Assembly (NCBI RefSeq): GCF_012277075.1
Contig: NZ_JAAXMT010000005.1
Coordinates: 536,008 to 600,007 of the forward strand
DNA length: 64,000 bases
Reading direction: 5' to 3'
Origin: Streptococcus alactolyticus
GTDB lineage: Bacteria; Bacillota; Bacilli; Lactobacillales; Streptococcaceae
Translations under genes and position numbers: made by a program
The notes under the pieces: generated by a model
Databases searched by the model: none
What the model was told of the DNA's origin: nothing
The model's input: the letters and a program-made list of their open reading frames with translations, nothing else
In this document: in pieces, positions 56,283-64,000 of the stretch
How the letters are laid out: every line of letters starts with the position of its first letter
Position numbering within the stretch: the first letter of the stretch is position 1

Positions 56283-58085
56283 TTAGAGATGTGCCCCTTT
56301 TTCAACCAAGGCTTCCAATTCATTCAAACGTTTTTCAAAAATCTTGAAGGCAGCATCAAGGTAATCACGACTGGTCATGTCCACACCTGCTTTAGCAATC
56401 ACATTCAGTGGATAATCAGAACTACCTTCCTTGAGATAGTCAAGATAACGGTCAATGTCTGCCTGAGTGCCATGCACCACTTTATCTGCTAAATAGCTTG
56501 CTGCCGCAAAACCTGTTGCGTATTGGTAAACGTAGTAATTGTAGTAAAAATGCGGAATCCGTGCCCATTCGTATTGGATTTCAGGATTGTCCTCTTTGCT
56601 AAGGCCATAGTATTTCTCGTTTAATTCCGCATAGAGTTGGTTGAGGTAGTCACTTGTCAAGACGTCACCTGCTTGATCTGCCTTATGAATGCTGTCCTCA
56701 AATTCAGCGAACTGCGTTTGACGGAAAATAGTGCCCTTAAAACCATCCAAATAATGATTCAAAATGGCAAAACGTGCCTTGTCGTCTGTCACTTCTTTTA
56801 ACAAGGTTTCTGTCAGGATATTTTCATTGGTTGTTGATGCAATTTCCGCCAAGAAAATGCTGTAATCCCCATAAACATAAGGTTGGTTTTCGCGTGTGAA
56901 AGTCGAATGTAAACTGTGCCCTGTTTCGTGAACGAGGGTAAAGAGATTGTCCAAGGTGTCTTGCCAGTTCAAAAGCATGAAGGCATTGGTGTCATAAGAC
57001 CCACCTGAATAAGCCCCTGAGCGTTTGCCTTTATTAACATGCACATCAATCCAACGTTCCGTGAAGGCACGGTGTACACGCGCAGCGTAATCTTCACCAA
57101 AAACAGCCAAAACCTCCTCAGCCTTCTTCAAAGCCTCCTCATAAGTAAAACTCATGTCCATTTCAGAAAGAGGCGTATGCAAGTCATACATTTTCAAATC
57201 ATCTAATTTGAGGATTTTTTTGCGCAAGGCGACATAACGGTGTAACAGTGGCAAGTAATCATTGACCGTTTCCACCAAGGTATCATATACCGATTCTGGA
57301 ATATCATTAGCCGCAAGAGCTGCCTCACGAGCTGATTGGAAATGGTGAACGCGTGCATCATAGTTGTGCACTTTGACATTGGTCTGCAAGGTTTTCGCGT
57401 AAGTGTGCTGGAATTGTTCGTAGGTTGCATACATGGCTTGGTAAGCTTCTTTGCGAACTTCACGATTTTTAGACTCCAACAAACTGATAAAATTGCCGTG
57501 GGTCAACTGCACTTGATTGCCTTCATCATCTGAAACGATAGGGAAAACCATATCGGCATTATCCAAAATACCAAAGGTTTCACCCGCAGCCCCAAAAATT
57601 TCTTGAGCGCCAGCCAACAATTCCTCCTCAGCTTGTGATAGGACGTGTGGTTGACGTTTAAACAATTGCTCGAAGAAATGCGCGTAAGCTGATAAGGCTG
57701 GCGTTTCTGCCACAAAATCCGCAAAAGTTGCCTGCGACAACTGCAACAACTCAGGCTCATAAAAGGCAAAAACTTCGCTAAATTTGGCATAAAGGGCTGT
57801 GGCTTTAGCTTGGTATTCTTGGTATTTTGCAACTGTTGTGTCTTGGTCATTTTTCATTGACGCATACACATAAACCTTCTCCAAACGGCGCGACAAGTCC
57901 AAATATTGCTCCGTGATGCTTAGCAAATTTTGGCTAGATTCAACCAAGTGTCCCTTACATTTTTTGGCTTCATCCAAGTCTGACGCGATAGCTGCCAATT
58001 CTCGCTCCCAAGCTTCATCAGTCGCAAACACGGTACGCAAATCCCATTGGTATTTTTCATCAATATGACGACGATTATCTGACAT
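56283..58085 (-). CDS. pepF: Oligoendopeptidase F
   Basis: 600 residues, M3 family zinc peptidase. The zinc site is [15 protein letters not shown] (HExxH) with the third ligand Glu in [12 protein letters not shown]. It hydrolyses peptides of roughly 7-17 residues in the cytoplasm. Full length, with helical N-domain. It starts one base after the coiA stop and is probably co-transcribed with it. In streptococci PepF-type genes often follow coiA. Confidence 0.95.
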   Translation of the reverse strand: MSDNRRHIDEKYQWDLRTVFATDEAWERELAAIASDLDEAKKCKGHLVESSQNLLSITEQYLDLSRRLEKVYVYASMKNDQDTTVAKYQEYQAKATALYAKFSEVFAFYEPELLQLSQATFADFVAETPALSAYAHFFEQLFKRQPHVLSQAEEELLAGAQEIFGAAGETFGILDNADMVFPIVSDDEGNQVQLTHGNFISLLESKNREVRKEAYQAMYATYEQFQHTYAKTLQTNVKVHNYDARVHHFQSAREAALAANDIPESVYDTLVETVNDYLPLLHRYVALRKKILKLDDLKMYDLHTPLSEMDMSFTYEEALKKAEEVLAVFGEDYAARVHRAFTERWIDVHVNKGKRSGAYSGGSYDTNAFMLLNWQDTLDNLFTLVHETGHSLHSTFTRENQPYVYGDYSIFLAEIASTTNENILTETLLKEVTDDKARFAILNHYLDGFKGTIFRQTQFAEFEDSIHKADQAGDVLTSDYLNQLYAELNEKYYGLSKEDNPEIQYEWARIPHFYYNYYVYQYATGFAAASYLADKVVHGTQADIDRYLDYLKEGSSDYPLNVIAKAGVDMTSRDYLDAAFKIFEKRLNELEALVEKGAHL

Positions 58086-58086
58086 C

Positions 58087-59046
58087 TTATTCTCCTTTTT
58101 GCTCTTTACCTACCATTTTATCATAATAGGCTGGTGGATAAAGCCATTGACGTTCTTTTTCCGACTGATTTTGGTAATAACGGCTAAATTGCTCATAAAA
58201 GACAGATAAATCCTGCCTAATCTGGCAAAAACCTTCTTTCGCTGTTAAGGGGCGAACCTGGGGGTAATAAGCAGACAAGGGCAGGCTCAACAAATTAGTT
58301 CCTTTCAAATAGGCCTGTTCCTGCCTTTGCAGCCATTTGCTCTGACGCGCCAGCAATTGCCTTTGAATATAGGTCAGTAACTGCGGGTCTTGCTCGACGC
58401 TGTAACAAGATAAGGCTTGTCTTTGGTAGGGCAAACGCAAAAAAGCCATCACATCATCTGAAAACGCACATGTCCTAGTCTTATAATGCAACTTGCCATG
58501 CCAATCTTCATAAATCAAATAGTGCAACCGAATAACTTCCTGTGTGGCATCCAGCTCCCACAAATGAAACCCCATGTTTTGTGAAAAATACAAAAAGTGC
58601 CGCTGCAAAGAAGACAAGCGTTCACCCAACCACAACTTTTTACCCAAGAGCCAAAGCACTTGAAAACCGTGCTCTTGATAAGCCCGCGTGCGATCAAACA
58701 AACGCTTCTGCGACAAGCGAGAACATTGCACTTCCAAGGCCAAATGACCATTAACCATGACATCTGCTACTTGTTGTAACTCTGGCAGAACTTGCTCTAC
58801 CACGACGTCATCTGTTCGCGTAATAGCACGGTAGAGAGCTGCTTTCAACTGCAGGTGTTCGCTACTTTCATTTTCATGGTAAAAGTCGCATTGCTCCAAA
58901 GACACATGGGCAAAATGCGGGCGCAAAACCATGCCATTTTTCAAATGCAAAGCAGCATAACAGGCAGGGTACCTAAAGGCTTGTTTGTCTGGAATGCCGT
59001 CCAATACCGACACCAATTGCCCCTTTTCATCGAGTGCTGATAACAT
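58087..59046 (-). CDS. coiA: Competence protein CoiA
   Basis: 319 residues from [17 protein letters not shown]. The N-terminal [23 protein letters not shown], in parts PHFAHVS and [12 protein letters not shown], and [19 protein letters not shown] (nuclease-like ExQ core) are typical of CoiA, needed to process incoming DNA during transformation. The frame is open 15 codons upstream, but TAGGAGG and the cin-box position favour the ATG at 59044-59046. It lies between rsuA and pepF. Confidence 0.9.
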   Translation of the reverse strand: MLSALDEKGQLVSVLDGIPDKQAFRYPACYAALHLKNGMVLRPHFAHVSLEQCDFYHENESSEHLQLKAALYRAITRTDDVVVEQVLPELQQVADVMVNGHLALEVQCSRLSQKRLFDRTRAYQEHGFQVLWLLGKKLWLGERLSSLQRHFLYFSQNMGFHLWELDATQEVIRLHYLIYEDWHGKLHYKTRTCAFSDDVMAFLRLPYQRQALSCYSVEQDPQLLTYIQRQLLARQSKWLQRQEQAYLKGTNLLSLPLSAYYPQVRPLTAKEGFCQIRQDLSVFYEQFSRYYQNQSEKERQWLYPPAYYDKMVGKEQKGE

Positions 59047-59066
59047 AAACACACCTCCTACCGCTT

Positions 59067-59078
59067 TATTCGAAAAAA
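59067..59078 (-). promoter_or_regulatory. cin-box (ComX promoter element) of coiA
   Basis: Minus strand TTTTTTCGAATA, a match to the streptococcal com-box T-rich CGAATA, about 20 bases before the coiA start. It predicts ComX-driven late competence expression. Confidence 0.8.
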
Positions 59079-59097
59079 TCCTGAAAACCATTGGAGG

Positions 59098-59814
59098 CTA
59101 ATCCAAATAGGTTTTCAAGATTTCTTTTTCTGATACTGTCAATTCACGGTAGCGACCCTTGGGCAAATCACCTAATTGAAAATCGCCAAAAGTTAGGCGT
59201 TTCAGGTAAATCACCTTCACACCGTAAGCCAAAAACATCTTTTTAATTTGGTGAAATTTACCTTCGGAAATGGTAATGTAGGCCGAACTTTTATCTGAAC
59301 TCGTCATGATCAGTTCAAGCCTAGCAGGCTTACAAACCGTACCGTCCGCAAAAGTTACCCTATTTGCAAAAAAGTCAGGAGCATCCTCCGCCAATAGGGC
59401 ATTCACTTCAACATAATAAGTCTTTGTAACATGATGCTTGGGGTGCAGGAGGCGATAGCCCAAGGGACCATTATTGGTTATCAAGAGAAGGCCTTCTGTG
59501 TCGCGGTCCAAACGCCCAACAGGATAAAGCCCAGAAACGCGGTCCCCTTGCTTTATCAAATCAATTACCGTCTGATGTTCCTTATCCGACACCGCAGAAA
59601 CGACTCCTGTTGGCTTATGAAGGAGAAAATACTTCTCAGATGACGCGGTCACGGATTTACCTGATACCGTAATGGCTTGTAGACTTGGTTCGACATTGAG
59701 ATTATCCGACTCAGCCAAACGCCCGTCCACATAAACCTGACGGCTACGGATCAATTTTTTCACCTGATTTCGCGAGCCAAAGCCCGCCTGTCCTAATAAT
59801 TTATCTAAACGCAT
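59098..59814 (-). CDS. rsuA: RsuA-family 16S rRNA pseudouridine synthase
   Basis: 238 residues. S4 RNA-binding domain at the N-terminus (MRLDKLLGQAGFGSRNQVKK), then the catalytic domain with YPVGRLDRDTEGLLLITNNG (catalytic Asp) and FHQIKKMF. By family it makes pseudouridine in small-subunit rRNA; RluB-type large-subunit activity is less likely. No SD precedes the ATG (59814), and TGATACAAT ends six bases before it, so the mRNA should be leaderless. It is read toward coiA. Confidence 0.92.
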   Translation of the reverse strand: MRLDKLLGQAGFGSRNQVKKLIRSRQVYVDGRLAESDNLNVEPSLQAITVSGKSVTASSEKYFLLHKPTGVVSAVSDKEHQTVIDLIKQGDRVSGLYPVGRLDRDTEGLLLITNNGPLGYRLLHPKHHVTKTYYVEVNALLAEDAPDFFANRVTFADGTVCKPARLELIMTSSDKSSAYITISEGKFHQIKKMFLAYGVKVIYLKRLTFGDFQLGDLPKGRYRELTVSEKEILKTYLD

Positions 59815-59829
59815 AGGACTATTGTATCA
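59815..59829 (-). promoter_or_regulatory. Extended -10 promoter predicting a leaderless rsuA mRNA
   Basis: Minus strand TGA-TACAAT (59821-59826), then AGTCCT and ATG. No SD is present. Confidence 0.55.
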
Positions 59830-59860
59830 TGACTCAAGCAAGATCTTGCCAAAAATAAAC

Positions 59861-60565
59861 TTAATCCAATGCGCTGGCAGCAGCTTCGTCCACAATAACC
59901 ACTACGTTAGGGTGTTTTTGAAGAACGCTGGCTGGTAAGTCTTCTGTCACAGGTCCTTCGATCATTTGTTTAATAGCATCAGCTTTGCCTTGACCATAAG
60001 CCATTAAGACAATCATTTTAGATTGCATGATGGATTGAATTCCCATTGAAATGGCTTGTTTTGGCACATCGTCAATGCTATCAAAGAAACGGCTATTTAC
60101 TTTAATTGTATCTTCTGCCAAATTAACAACATGTGTCGTCACATCAAATGACGTTCCAGGTTCATTAAAACCAATATGCCCATTGTGACCAATCCCTAAA
60201 ATTTGAAAATCGATAGGGTGTTCTGCAATCACTTGATCATAACGACGTGTTTCTTCTTGTAAATCACTTGCCAACCCGTTTGGAAGGAAACTTTCTTTAA
60301 AGGATTTGGCCCGGAAAAGATTTTCCTGCATGAAGTAATGGTAACTTTGGTCATTATCAGCTGCCAAGCCCACATACTCATCCAAATTGACACTGGTCAT
60401 GTCTGAAAAATCAAGATCACTCTTTCTGATCTCATCGTAAAAAGCAAGTGGCGTGCTACCTGTTGCCAAGCCCAATGTCTTAGCACCTTTAGCCATTTCA
60501 TCTTTTAAGAGTGAGAATGCCACTTGACCGCCTTCTATTTGATTTTGTACACGAATGATTCTCAT
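59861..60565 (-). CDS. nagB: Glucosamine-6-phosphate deaminase
   Basis: 234 residues. It converts glucosamine-6-phosphate to fructose-6-phosphate and ammonia. [17 protein letters not shown] (phosphate loop), VNLDEYVGL and [19 protein letters not shown] (active-site Asp/His/Glu) are seen. It is the short Gram-positive form lacking the allosteric C-terminal part. SD AAGGAGG is upstream. Two NagR-like operators and a consensus promoter precede it. Confidence 0.96.
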   Translation of the reverse strand: MRIIRVQNQIEGGQVAFSLLKDEMAKGAKTLGLATGSTPLAFYDEIRKSDLDFSDMTSVNLDEYVGLAADNDQSYHYFMQENLFRAKSFKESFLPNGLASDLQEETRRYDQVIAEHPIDFQILGIGHNGHIGFNEPGTSFDVTTHVVNLAEDTIKVNSRFFDSIDDVPKQAISMGIQSIMQSKMIVLMAYGQGKADAIKQMIEGPVTEDLPASVLQKHPNVVVIVDEAAASALD

Positions 60566-60580
60566 TGTAACGCCTCCTTG

Positions 60581-60596
60581 TTTGGTATAGACCGTT
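60581..60596. promoter_or_regulatory. Second NagR-like operator in the nagB leader
   Basis: TTTGGTATAGACCGTT, an imperfect copy of the palindrome upstream (TTGGTATA..ACC), close to the SD. Confidence 0.6.
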
Positions 60597-60607
60597 TATC
60601 TATTTTT

Positions 60608-60636
60608 ATTATATGGTATATACCAATCTTTGTCAA
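60608..60636 (-). promoter_or_regulatory. nagB promoter with NagR-like operator in the spacer
   Basis: Minus strand TTGACA (60631-60636), 17-nt spacer, TATAAT (60608-60613): full consensus. ATTGGTATATACCATA (60612-60627) sits in the spacer and matches the GntR-type NagR dre palindrome ATTGGTATA.ACCAAT. Amino-sugar phosphate should lift repression. Confidence 0.75.
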
Positions 60637-60649
60637 GAAAATTTTTGAA

Positions 60650-60684
60650 ACAAAAAAAGTCTGAGAGCCAAACTCTCAAACTTC
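60650..60684 (-). terminator. Terminator of the VIT-family gene
   Basis: Minus strand AAGTTTGAGAG pairs with CTCTCAGACTT, followed by TTTTTGTTTC. Just after the stop. Confidence 0.85.
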
Positions 60685-60703
60685 GATATTTTCTTTTTAA
60701 AAT

Positions 60704-61210
60704 CTAGATAGTACCTGCGATATGACCAAGCACTTCTCCGACATAGTAAGCAAAAAGAGCTGCCACCAGACCGATAAACAAGGTTCTGAAGATTTCTTTT
60801 GCCTTGTTTTCACCTGCAATTAAGCCTTTAACCAAACCTAACAAAAAGAGGGCAAAAGATACAAACAAGCAGGCCAACAAGAAGGTATGGGCTTTAAAGA
60901 CCGTCGATACTCCCATGAAAATGTAAGATAATAAAGGAATCAAGCCAAAAATGATGAAAGAAGCAAAGGTTGCTAAGGCATTCTTGATAGACTTATCTTT
61001 GATGTTAGACTCTTCTGTTGTCGAACTCAAATAATCCCCAGCTGCCATAGAGAAACCATCTGCCAAGAGATTAGAAAAACCTAAAATCAAGATAGATTCA
61101 ACTCCTAAGTTACCCCCGACAGCACCAGCTACTACGGCAAACGTGGTTACAATCCCATCCATCCCACCATAGACAATCGACTTCGCATAATTCTTAATAG
61201 CCAATTTCAT
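60704..61210 (-). CDS. VIT1/CCC1-family membrane transporter
   Basis: About 168 residues. Hydrophobic segments lie at about 17-37, 40-55 with LLADGFSMAAGDYLSSTTEES (metal-binding family block), 75-100, 105-125 and 140-165. YGGMDGIVTTFAVVAGAVGG is the family N-terminal mark. Members move iron or manganese ions out of the cytosol in exchange for protons. The start is uncertain: an ATG (61208-61210) lies inside a 9-base SD (GGAGGTGAT), while a TTG (61202-61204) sits at proper spacing. Confidence 0.8.
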   Translation of the reverse strand: MKLAIKNYAKSIVYGGMDGIVTTFAVVAGAVGGNLGVESILILGFSNLLADGFSMAAGDYLSSTTEESNIKDKSIKNALATFASFIIFGLIPLLSYIFMGVSTVFKAHTFLLACLFVSFALFLLGLVKGLIAGENKAKEIFRTLFIGLVAALFAYYVGEVLGHIAGTI

Positions 61211-61302
61211 CACCTCCCCCGTGTTTATGGTACGATGACTGCTTACATCAAGTCCCTTATCATAAAAAATATTTATAATAATTCTAAATAAACTTCGCTT
61301 TT

Positions 61303-61331
61303 ATTATAGCACTTTTTTAGAATGGTTACAA
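61303..61331 (-). promoter_or_regulatory. Promoter of the VIT-family gene
   Basis: Minus strand TTGTAA (61326-61331), 17-nt spacer, TATAAT (61303-61308) with TG extension. The leader of about 85 nt shows no structure I recognise. Confidence 0.7.
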
Positions 61332-61379
61332 TAAAAGAGAGATATTCTCTTTTTTATAGCTAGTATAGAGAAGTGTGAG

Positions 61380-61408
61380 ATGACGGCAAGGCATTTGCGT
61401 GTTATAAT
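61380..61408 (+). promoter_or_regulatory. queA promoter
   Basis: ATGACG (61380-61385), 17-nt spacer, TATAAT (61403-61408) preceded by TGT. Confidence 0.65.
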
Positions 61409-61445
61409 GTAGAATTGATAAACTATAAGAATTAAGGATAATAAC

Positions 61446-62474
61446 ATGAACATCAAAGATTTTGATTTTGATTTGCCTGAGGAATTGATTGCACAAACCC
61501 CTCTTGAAAAACGTGATAGCTCTAAATTGTTGGTTATTGACCGTAAAACCCATGACATGGTAGACACGCATTTTGACCACATTTTGGACGAATTGAACCC
61601 TGGCGATGCCCTCGTGATGAACAACACACGTGTTTTGCCTGCTCGCTTGTACGGTGAAAAACCTGACACGCACGGTCACGTGGAATTATTGCTTTTGAAA
61701 AATACACAAGGCGACCAGTGGGAAGTGCTGGCTAAACCTGCCAAACGCTTGCGCGTGGGGGCTAAAGTGTCCTTTGGTGATGGGCGTTTGACTGCTACGG
61801 TCAAGGAAGAGTTGGACCATGGCGGACGCATTGTAGAATTTGACTACGATGGGATTTTCCTTGAAGTGCTCGAAAGTCTTGGTGAAATGCCCTTGCCACC
61901 TTATATCCATGAAAAGCTAGATGACCCTGAGCGCTACCAAACTGTCTATGCTAAGGAAAATGGCTCTGCAGCTGCACCAACAGCTGGACTGCATTTTACG
62001 CAAGATTTGTTGGAAAAAATTGAGGCCAAAGGCGTCAAATTGGTTTACCTAACGCTCCACGTTGGTTTGGGAACTTTCCGCCCTGTTTCTGTGGATAATA
62101 TTGACGAACACGAAATGCATTCTGAATTTTACACCCTTTCTGAAGAAGCCGCTCAAACCTTGCGCGACGTCAAGGCTGCTGGCGGTCGCGTGGTAGCCGT
62201 CGGAACAACTTCTATCCGCACCCTTGAAACCATCGGTTCCAAATTTAACGGTGAGATTAAAGCAGATAGCGGTTGGACCAACATTTTCATCAAACCTGGT
62301 TATGACTTTAAGGTTGTTGATGCCTTTTCAACCAACTTCCACTTGCCAAAATCAACCCTCGTAATGCTCGTATCTGCCTTTGCAGGACGTGAATTTGTGC
62401 TTGAAGCCTATCAACACGCCATTGACCAACACTACCGTTTCTTTAGTTTTGGCGATGCCATGTTCGTGAAATAA
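61446..62474 (+). CDS. queA: S-adenosylmethionine:tRNA ribosyltransferase-isomerase QueA
   Basis: 342 residues. It adds the cyclopentane-type ring to preQ1 in tRNA to give epoxyqueuosine, using SAM. The N-terminus [20 protein letters not shown], the [14 protein letters not shown] block, [13 protein letters not shown] and [19 protein letters not shown] are family marks. SD AAGGAT upstream. Monocistronic with its own terminator. It completes the pathway fed by QueT. Confidence 0.97.
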   Translation: MNIKDFDFDLPEELIAQTPLEKRDSSKLLVIDRKTHDMVDTHFDHILDELNPGDALVMNNTRVLPARLYGEKPDTHGHVELLLLKNTQGDQWEVLAKPAKRLRVGAKVSFGDGRLTATVKEELDHGGRIVEFDYDGIFLEVLESLGEMPLPPYIHEKLDDPERYQTVYAKENGSAAAPTAGLHFTQDLLEKIEAKGVKLVYLTLHVGLGTFRPVSVDNIDEHEMHSEFYTLSEEAAQTLRDVKAAGGRVVAVGTTSIRTLETIGSKFNGEIKADSGWTNIFIKPGYDFKVVDAFSTNFHLPKSTLVMLVSAFAGREFVLEAYQHAIDQHYRFFSFGDAMFVK

Positions 62475-62478
62475 CAAG

Positions 62479-62528
62479 AAAAAACTCCTTATCCACAAGC
62501 GCAAAGCTTGGTGGGTAGGGAGTTTTTG
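62479..62528 (+). terminator. Terminator of queA
   Basis: AAAAACTCC..ATCCAC pairs with GTGGGTAGGGAGTTTTT around a loop of about 15 nt, followed by a T-run. Just after the queA stop. Confidence 0.8.
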
Positions 62529-62554
62529 TGTGGGGTGAGTATTATGCTATTGTC

Positions 62555-63283
62555 TTAATCCTCTGCCATGTTGGTGTAAACGTCTTGAACATCGTCATCG
62601 TCTTCTAATTTATCAACGAGTTTTTCCAAGATAGCTGCTTGTTCTTCATCAAGACTGACATAGTTTTGCGGAATCATGCTCAATTGGGCGTGGGCAAAGG
62701 TAAGGTTTTGAGCTTGCAAGGCTTCTTTCACTTCAGGAAAAGCTTTGGGTTCTGTCAAAATTTCAAACACGTCATCTGTTGTTTTCAGATCATCAGCCCC
62801 AGCTTCTAAAATCATTCCCAGCATATCATCTTCACTGAGATCTAAGCCTTCACGTTCGATCACCAAATGCCCCTTGCGGTCAAACATATAAGCCACTGAA
62901 CCTGTTGAGCCCATATTACCTCCATTGCGGGTAAAAATAGTATGTAGGTTGGCATCCGTACGTTTTTTGTTGTCTGTTAACGTGTGTACTAAAATCGCTA
63001 CACCGCCAGGACCATAGCCCTCATAAGTAATCTCGTCATAGTTTGTTGTGTCCCCAACATCAGTTGCCTTTTTAATGGCACGATTGATGTTATCTTTTGG
63101 CATATTCGCCGCACGCGCCTTGTCTAATACCATGCGAAGGCTGGCATTCATGGCTGGATCGTCCCCACCAGCTTTAGCTGTTACAAAAATTTCACGGGAC
63201 AATTTATTAAAAACAGCCCCTCGTTTAGCATCTGCTTCGCCTTTTTTGTTTTTGATTTTGCTCCATTTGTTATGTCCAGACAT
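62555..63283 (-). CDS. yebC: YebC/PmpR-family protein
   Basis: 242 residues. MSGHNKWSKIKNKKGEADAK at the start and PKDNINRAIKKAT, TYEGYGPGGVAILVHTLTDN and MGSTGSVAYMFDRKG are classic. Members are described as transcription regulators, and more recent work links the family to translation through proline stretches; the role here is not decided. SD AAGGAGG upstream. An extended -10 (TGA-TATAAT) precedes it. Confidence 0.95.
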   Translation of the reverse strand: MSGHNKWSKIKNKKGEADAKRGAVFNKLSREIFVTAKAGGDDPAMNASLRMVLDKARAANMPKDNINRAIKKATDVGDTTNYDEITYEGYGPGGVAILVHTLTDNKKRTDANLHTIFTRNGGNMGSTGSVAYMFDRKGHLVIEREGLDLSEDDMLGMILEAGADDLKTTDDVFEILTEPKAFPEVKEALQAQNLTFAHAQLSMIPQNYVSLDEEQAAILEKLVDKLEDDDDVQDVYTNMAED

Positions 63284-63330
63284 ACAAAATCCTCCTTACG
63301 TCTGTGTATTATATCACAAATTCCACGAAC

Positions 63331-63374
63331 ATAAAAAACAAAGCCACATCAGCATAACCTGACATGGCTTTTTC
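63331..63374. terminator. Bidirectional hairpin upstream of yebC
   Basis: AAAGCCACATCAG pairs with CTGACATGGCTTT, with T-runs on both sides. On the minus strand it is followed by GTTTTTTATG. It probably ended a gene that once lay to the right, now separated by the insertion sequence. Confidence 0.65.
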
Positions 63375-64000
63375 GGCTCTATAATTTCTGTAGTGGGTAA
63401 CACCCAGTCAGAAGTTATGGAGCCTTTTCGTGCATAGAAAAAAAGCCCCATATGACTTATAATGAAAAGCGACGAAACTACTCATTAGAAAGAATCATAT
63501 GGAACACTTCAATACTATCACAAAACTACTCGGAATGAAAGACCAAAATATCACAATCAACGATATTGTAGACTGTCAAACACACAAGGAAATTATAGCT
63601 TCTCTTGATTACGATGCACCTGGTTGTTCGCATTGTAGGGGAAAGATGACTAAATACGACTTCCAGAAAGCCTCTAAAATCCCTTATCTGGACTGTGTCG
63701 GCTTCAAGTGTCGAATCTTTCTTAAGAAGCGTCGCTTTCGCTGTTCAAACTGTCGAAAGATGCAAGTCGCTGAGACTTCTCTCGTCAAGAAGAATCATCA
63801 AATCCCGACGATCCTCAATCAAAAAATCGCTCAAAAACTCATCGAAAAGACCTCCATGACAAAAATAGCTGAGGAGCTATCGGTGTCAACCTCAACTGTC
63901 ATCCGTATGCTCAATGAGTTTCAGTTTAAAACCAACTTGAATCACCTGCCTACTGTCATGAGCTGGGATGAGTATAGTTTTAAGAAAGGGAAAATGAGCT
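63375..64000 (+). mobile_element. ISL3-family insertion sequence, left end (cut by window edge)
   Basis: The left end begins GGCTCTATAATTTCTG and is followed by a transposase gene 125 bases in. The right end is outside the window, so the terminal repeat and target duplication cannot be confirmed. The first 50 bases (63375-63424) are an imperfect palindrome: GGCTCTATAATTTCTG opposes CAGAAGTTATGGAGCC, with TGGGTAACACCCA at the centre. Confidence 0.8.
63499..64000 (+). CDS. ISL3-family transposase (N-terminal part, cut by window edge)
   Basis: 167 codons are present. It begins MEHFNTITKLLGMKDQNITI. A zinc-ribbon-like four-cysteine region (GCSHCRGKMTKYDF and RRFRCSNCRKMQ) is followed by a helix-turn-helix block (MTKIAEELSVSTSTVIRMLN) and the first catalytic aspartate region MSWDEYSFKKGKM of the ISL3 DDE domain. 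IS1167-like elements of streptococci have this order, from memory. The frame is open throughout. Flank is the yebC promoter side. Confidence 0.9.
   Translation, partial: MEHFNTITKLLGMKDQNITINDIVDCQTHKEIIASLDYDAPGCSHCRGKMTKYDFQKASKIPYLDCVGFKCRIFLKKRRFRCSNCRKMQVAETSLVKKNHQIPTILNQKIAQKLIEKTSMTKIAEELSVSTSTVIRMLNEFQFKTNLNHLPTVMSWDEYSFKKGKMS

Noticed and set aside
59838..59849. GCAAGATCTTGC palindrome between nagB and rsuA as a terminator
   Set aside because: A perfect 12-bp palindrome has no loop and no T-run follows, so it is not a terminator. A role as a protein-binding site cannot be judged.

Overview
The window looks like core chromosome of a low-GC Streptococcus. Evidence for this is the gapN gene with ptsHI, class Ib ribonucleotide reductase (nrdHEF), the SpxR-type regulator, a competence cin-box in front of coiA, a preQ1-II riboswitch on queT, an SMK-type leader on metK, and an ISL3-family insertion sequence. 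From memory, the order arg genes / nrd / acnA-citZ-icd / ptsHI / gapN resembles the mutans group. Glycogen synthesis, leucine and arginine synthesis, a half TCA cycle and a PEP-carboxykinase-like gene also fit the bovis/equinus complex. Species cannot be fixed from the sequence alone.

Layout. 1-5.2 kb: glycogen operon glgB-glgC-glgD-glgA, read leftwards, with glgA cut by the window edge. 5.4-13.3 kb: lipid kinase, ligA, queT, gtrA, a YihY membrane protein, map, and a GNAT gene with spxR. 13.4-19.7 kb: murA, metK, birA, a 56-codon membrane gene, dnaX and a GAF-domain methionine sulfoxide reductase. 19.7-24.9 kb: leuA-leuB-(DUF1294)-leuC-leuD behind a leader-peptide attenuator. 25-30 kb: udk, a DEAD-box helicase, a frameshifted ATP-type PEP carboxykinase and gapN. 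30-38.5 kb: ptsHI, a CmpB-type membrane protein, and acnA-citZ-icd. 38.7-42.2 kb: nrdHEF. 42.3-43.5 kb: a bacteriocin-immunity-like gene and thiT with a TPP riboswitch. 43.5-48.3 kb: argC-J-B-D and a 5'-truncated oxidoreductase. 48.4-50.4 kb: aminotransferase and omega-amidase-like pair. 50.5-61.2 kb: alaS with a T-box, prsA, an O-methyltransferase, a HAD phosphatase, pepF, coiA, rsuA, nagB and a VIT-family transporter. 61.4-63.3 kb: queA and yebC. The window ends inside an ISL3-type insertion sequence.

How the genes fit together. The oxidative TCA branch (acnA-citZ-icd) makes 2-oxoglutarate for glutamate, which feeds the arg operon. The acnA promoter carries a good CodY-like box exactly in its -35/-10 spacer. 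QueT imports preQ1 and QueA acts later in the same queuosine pathway. NagB returns amino sugars to glycolysis under NagR-like operators. GapN supplies NADPH.

The most interesting signals are regulatory. (1) At least six genes (ligA, gtrA, the GNAT gene, the sulfoxide reductase, the O-methyltransferase and rsuA), possibly also birA, have a -10 hexamer ending 6-7 bases before the ATG and no usable Shine-Dalgarno sequence. This predicts leaderless mRNAs. (2) The leu operon has a 15-residue leader peptide with three consecutive leucine codons, a hairpin over its stop codon, and a terminator. (3) The metK SMK box appears split by about 120 nt of insert with its own hairpins. (4) A 7-bp tandem duplication breaks the PEP carboxykinase gene. 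(5) PrsA has no lipobox cysteine. I saw no tRNA, rRNA, CRISPR, prophage or defence island.
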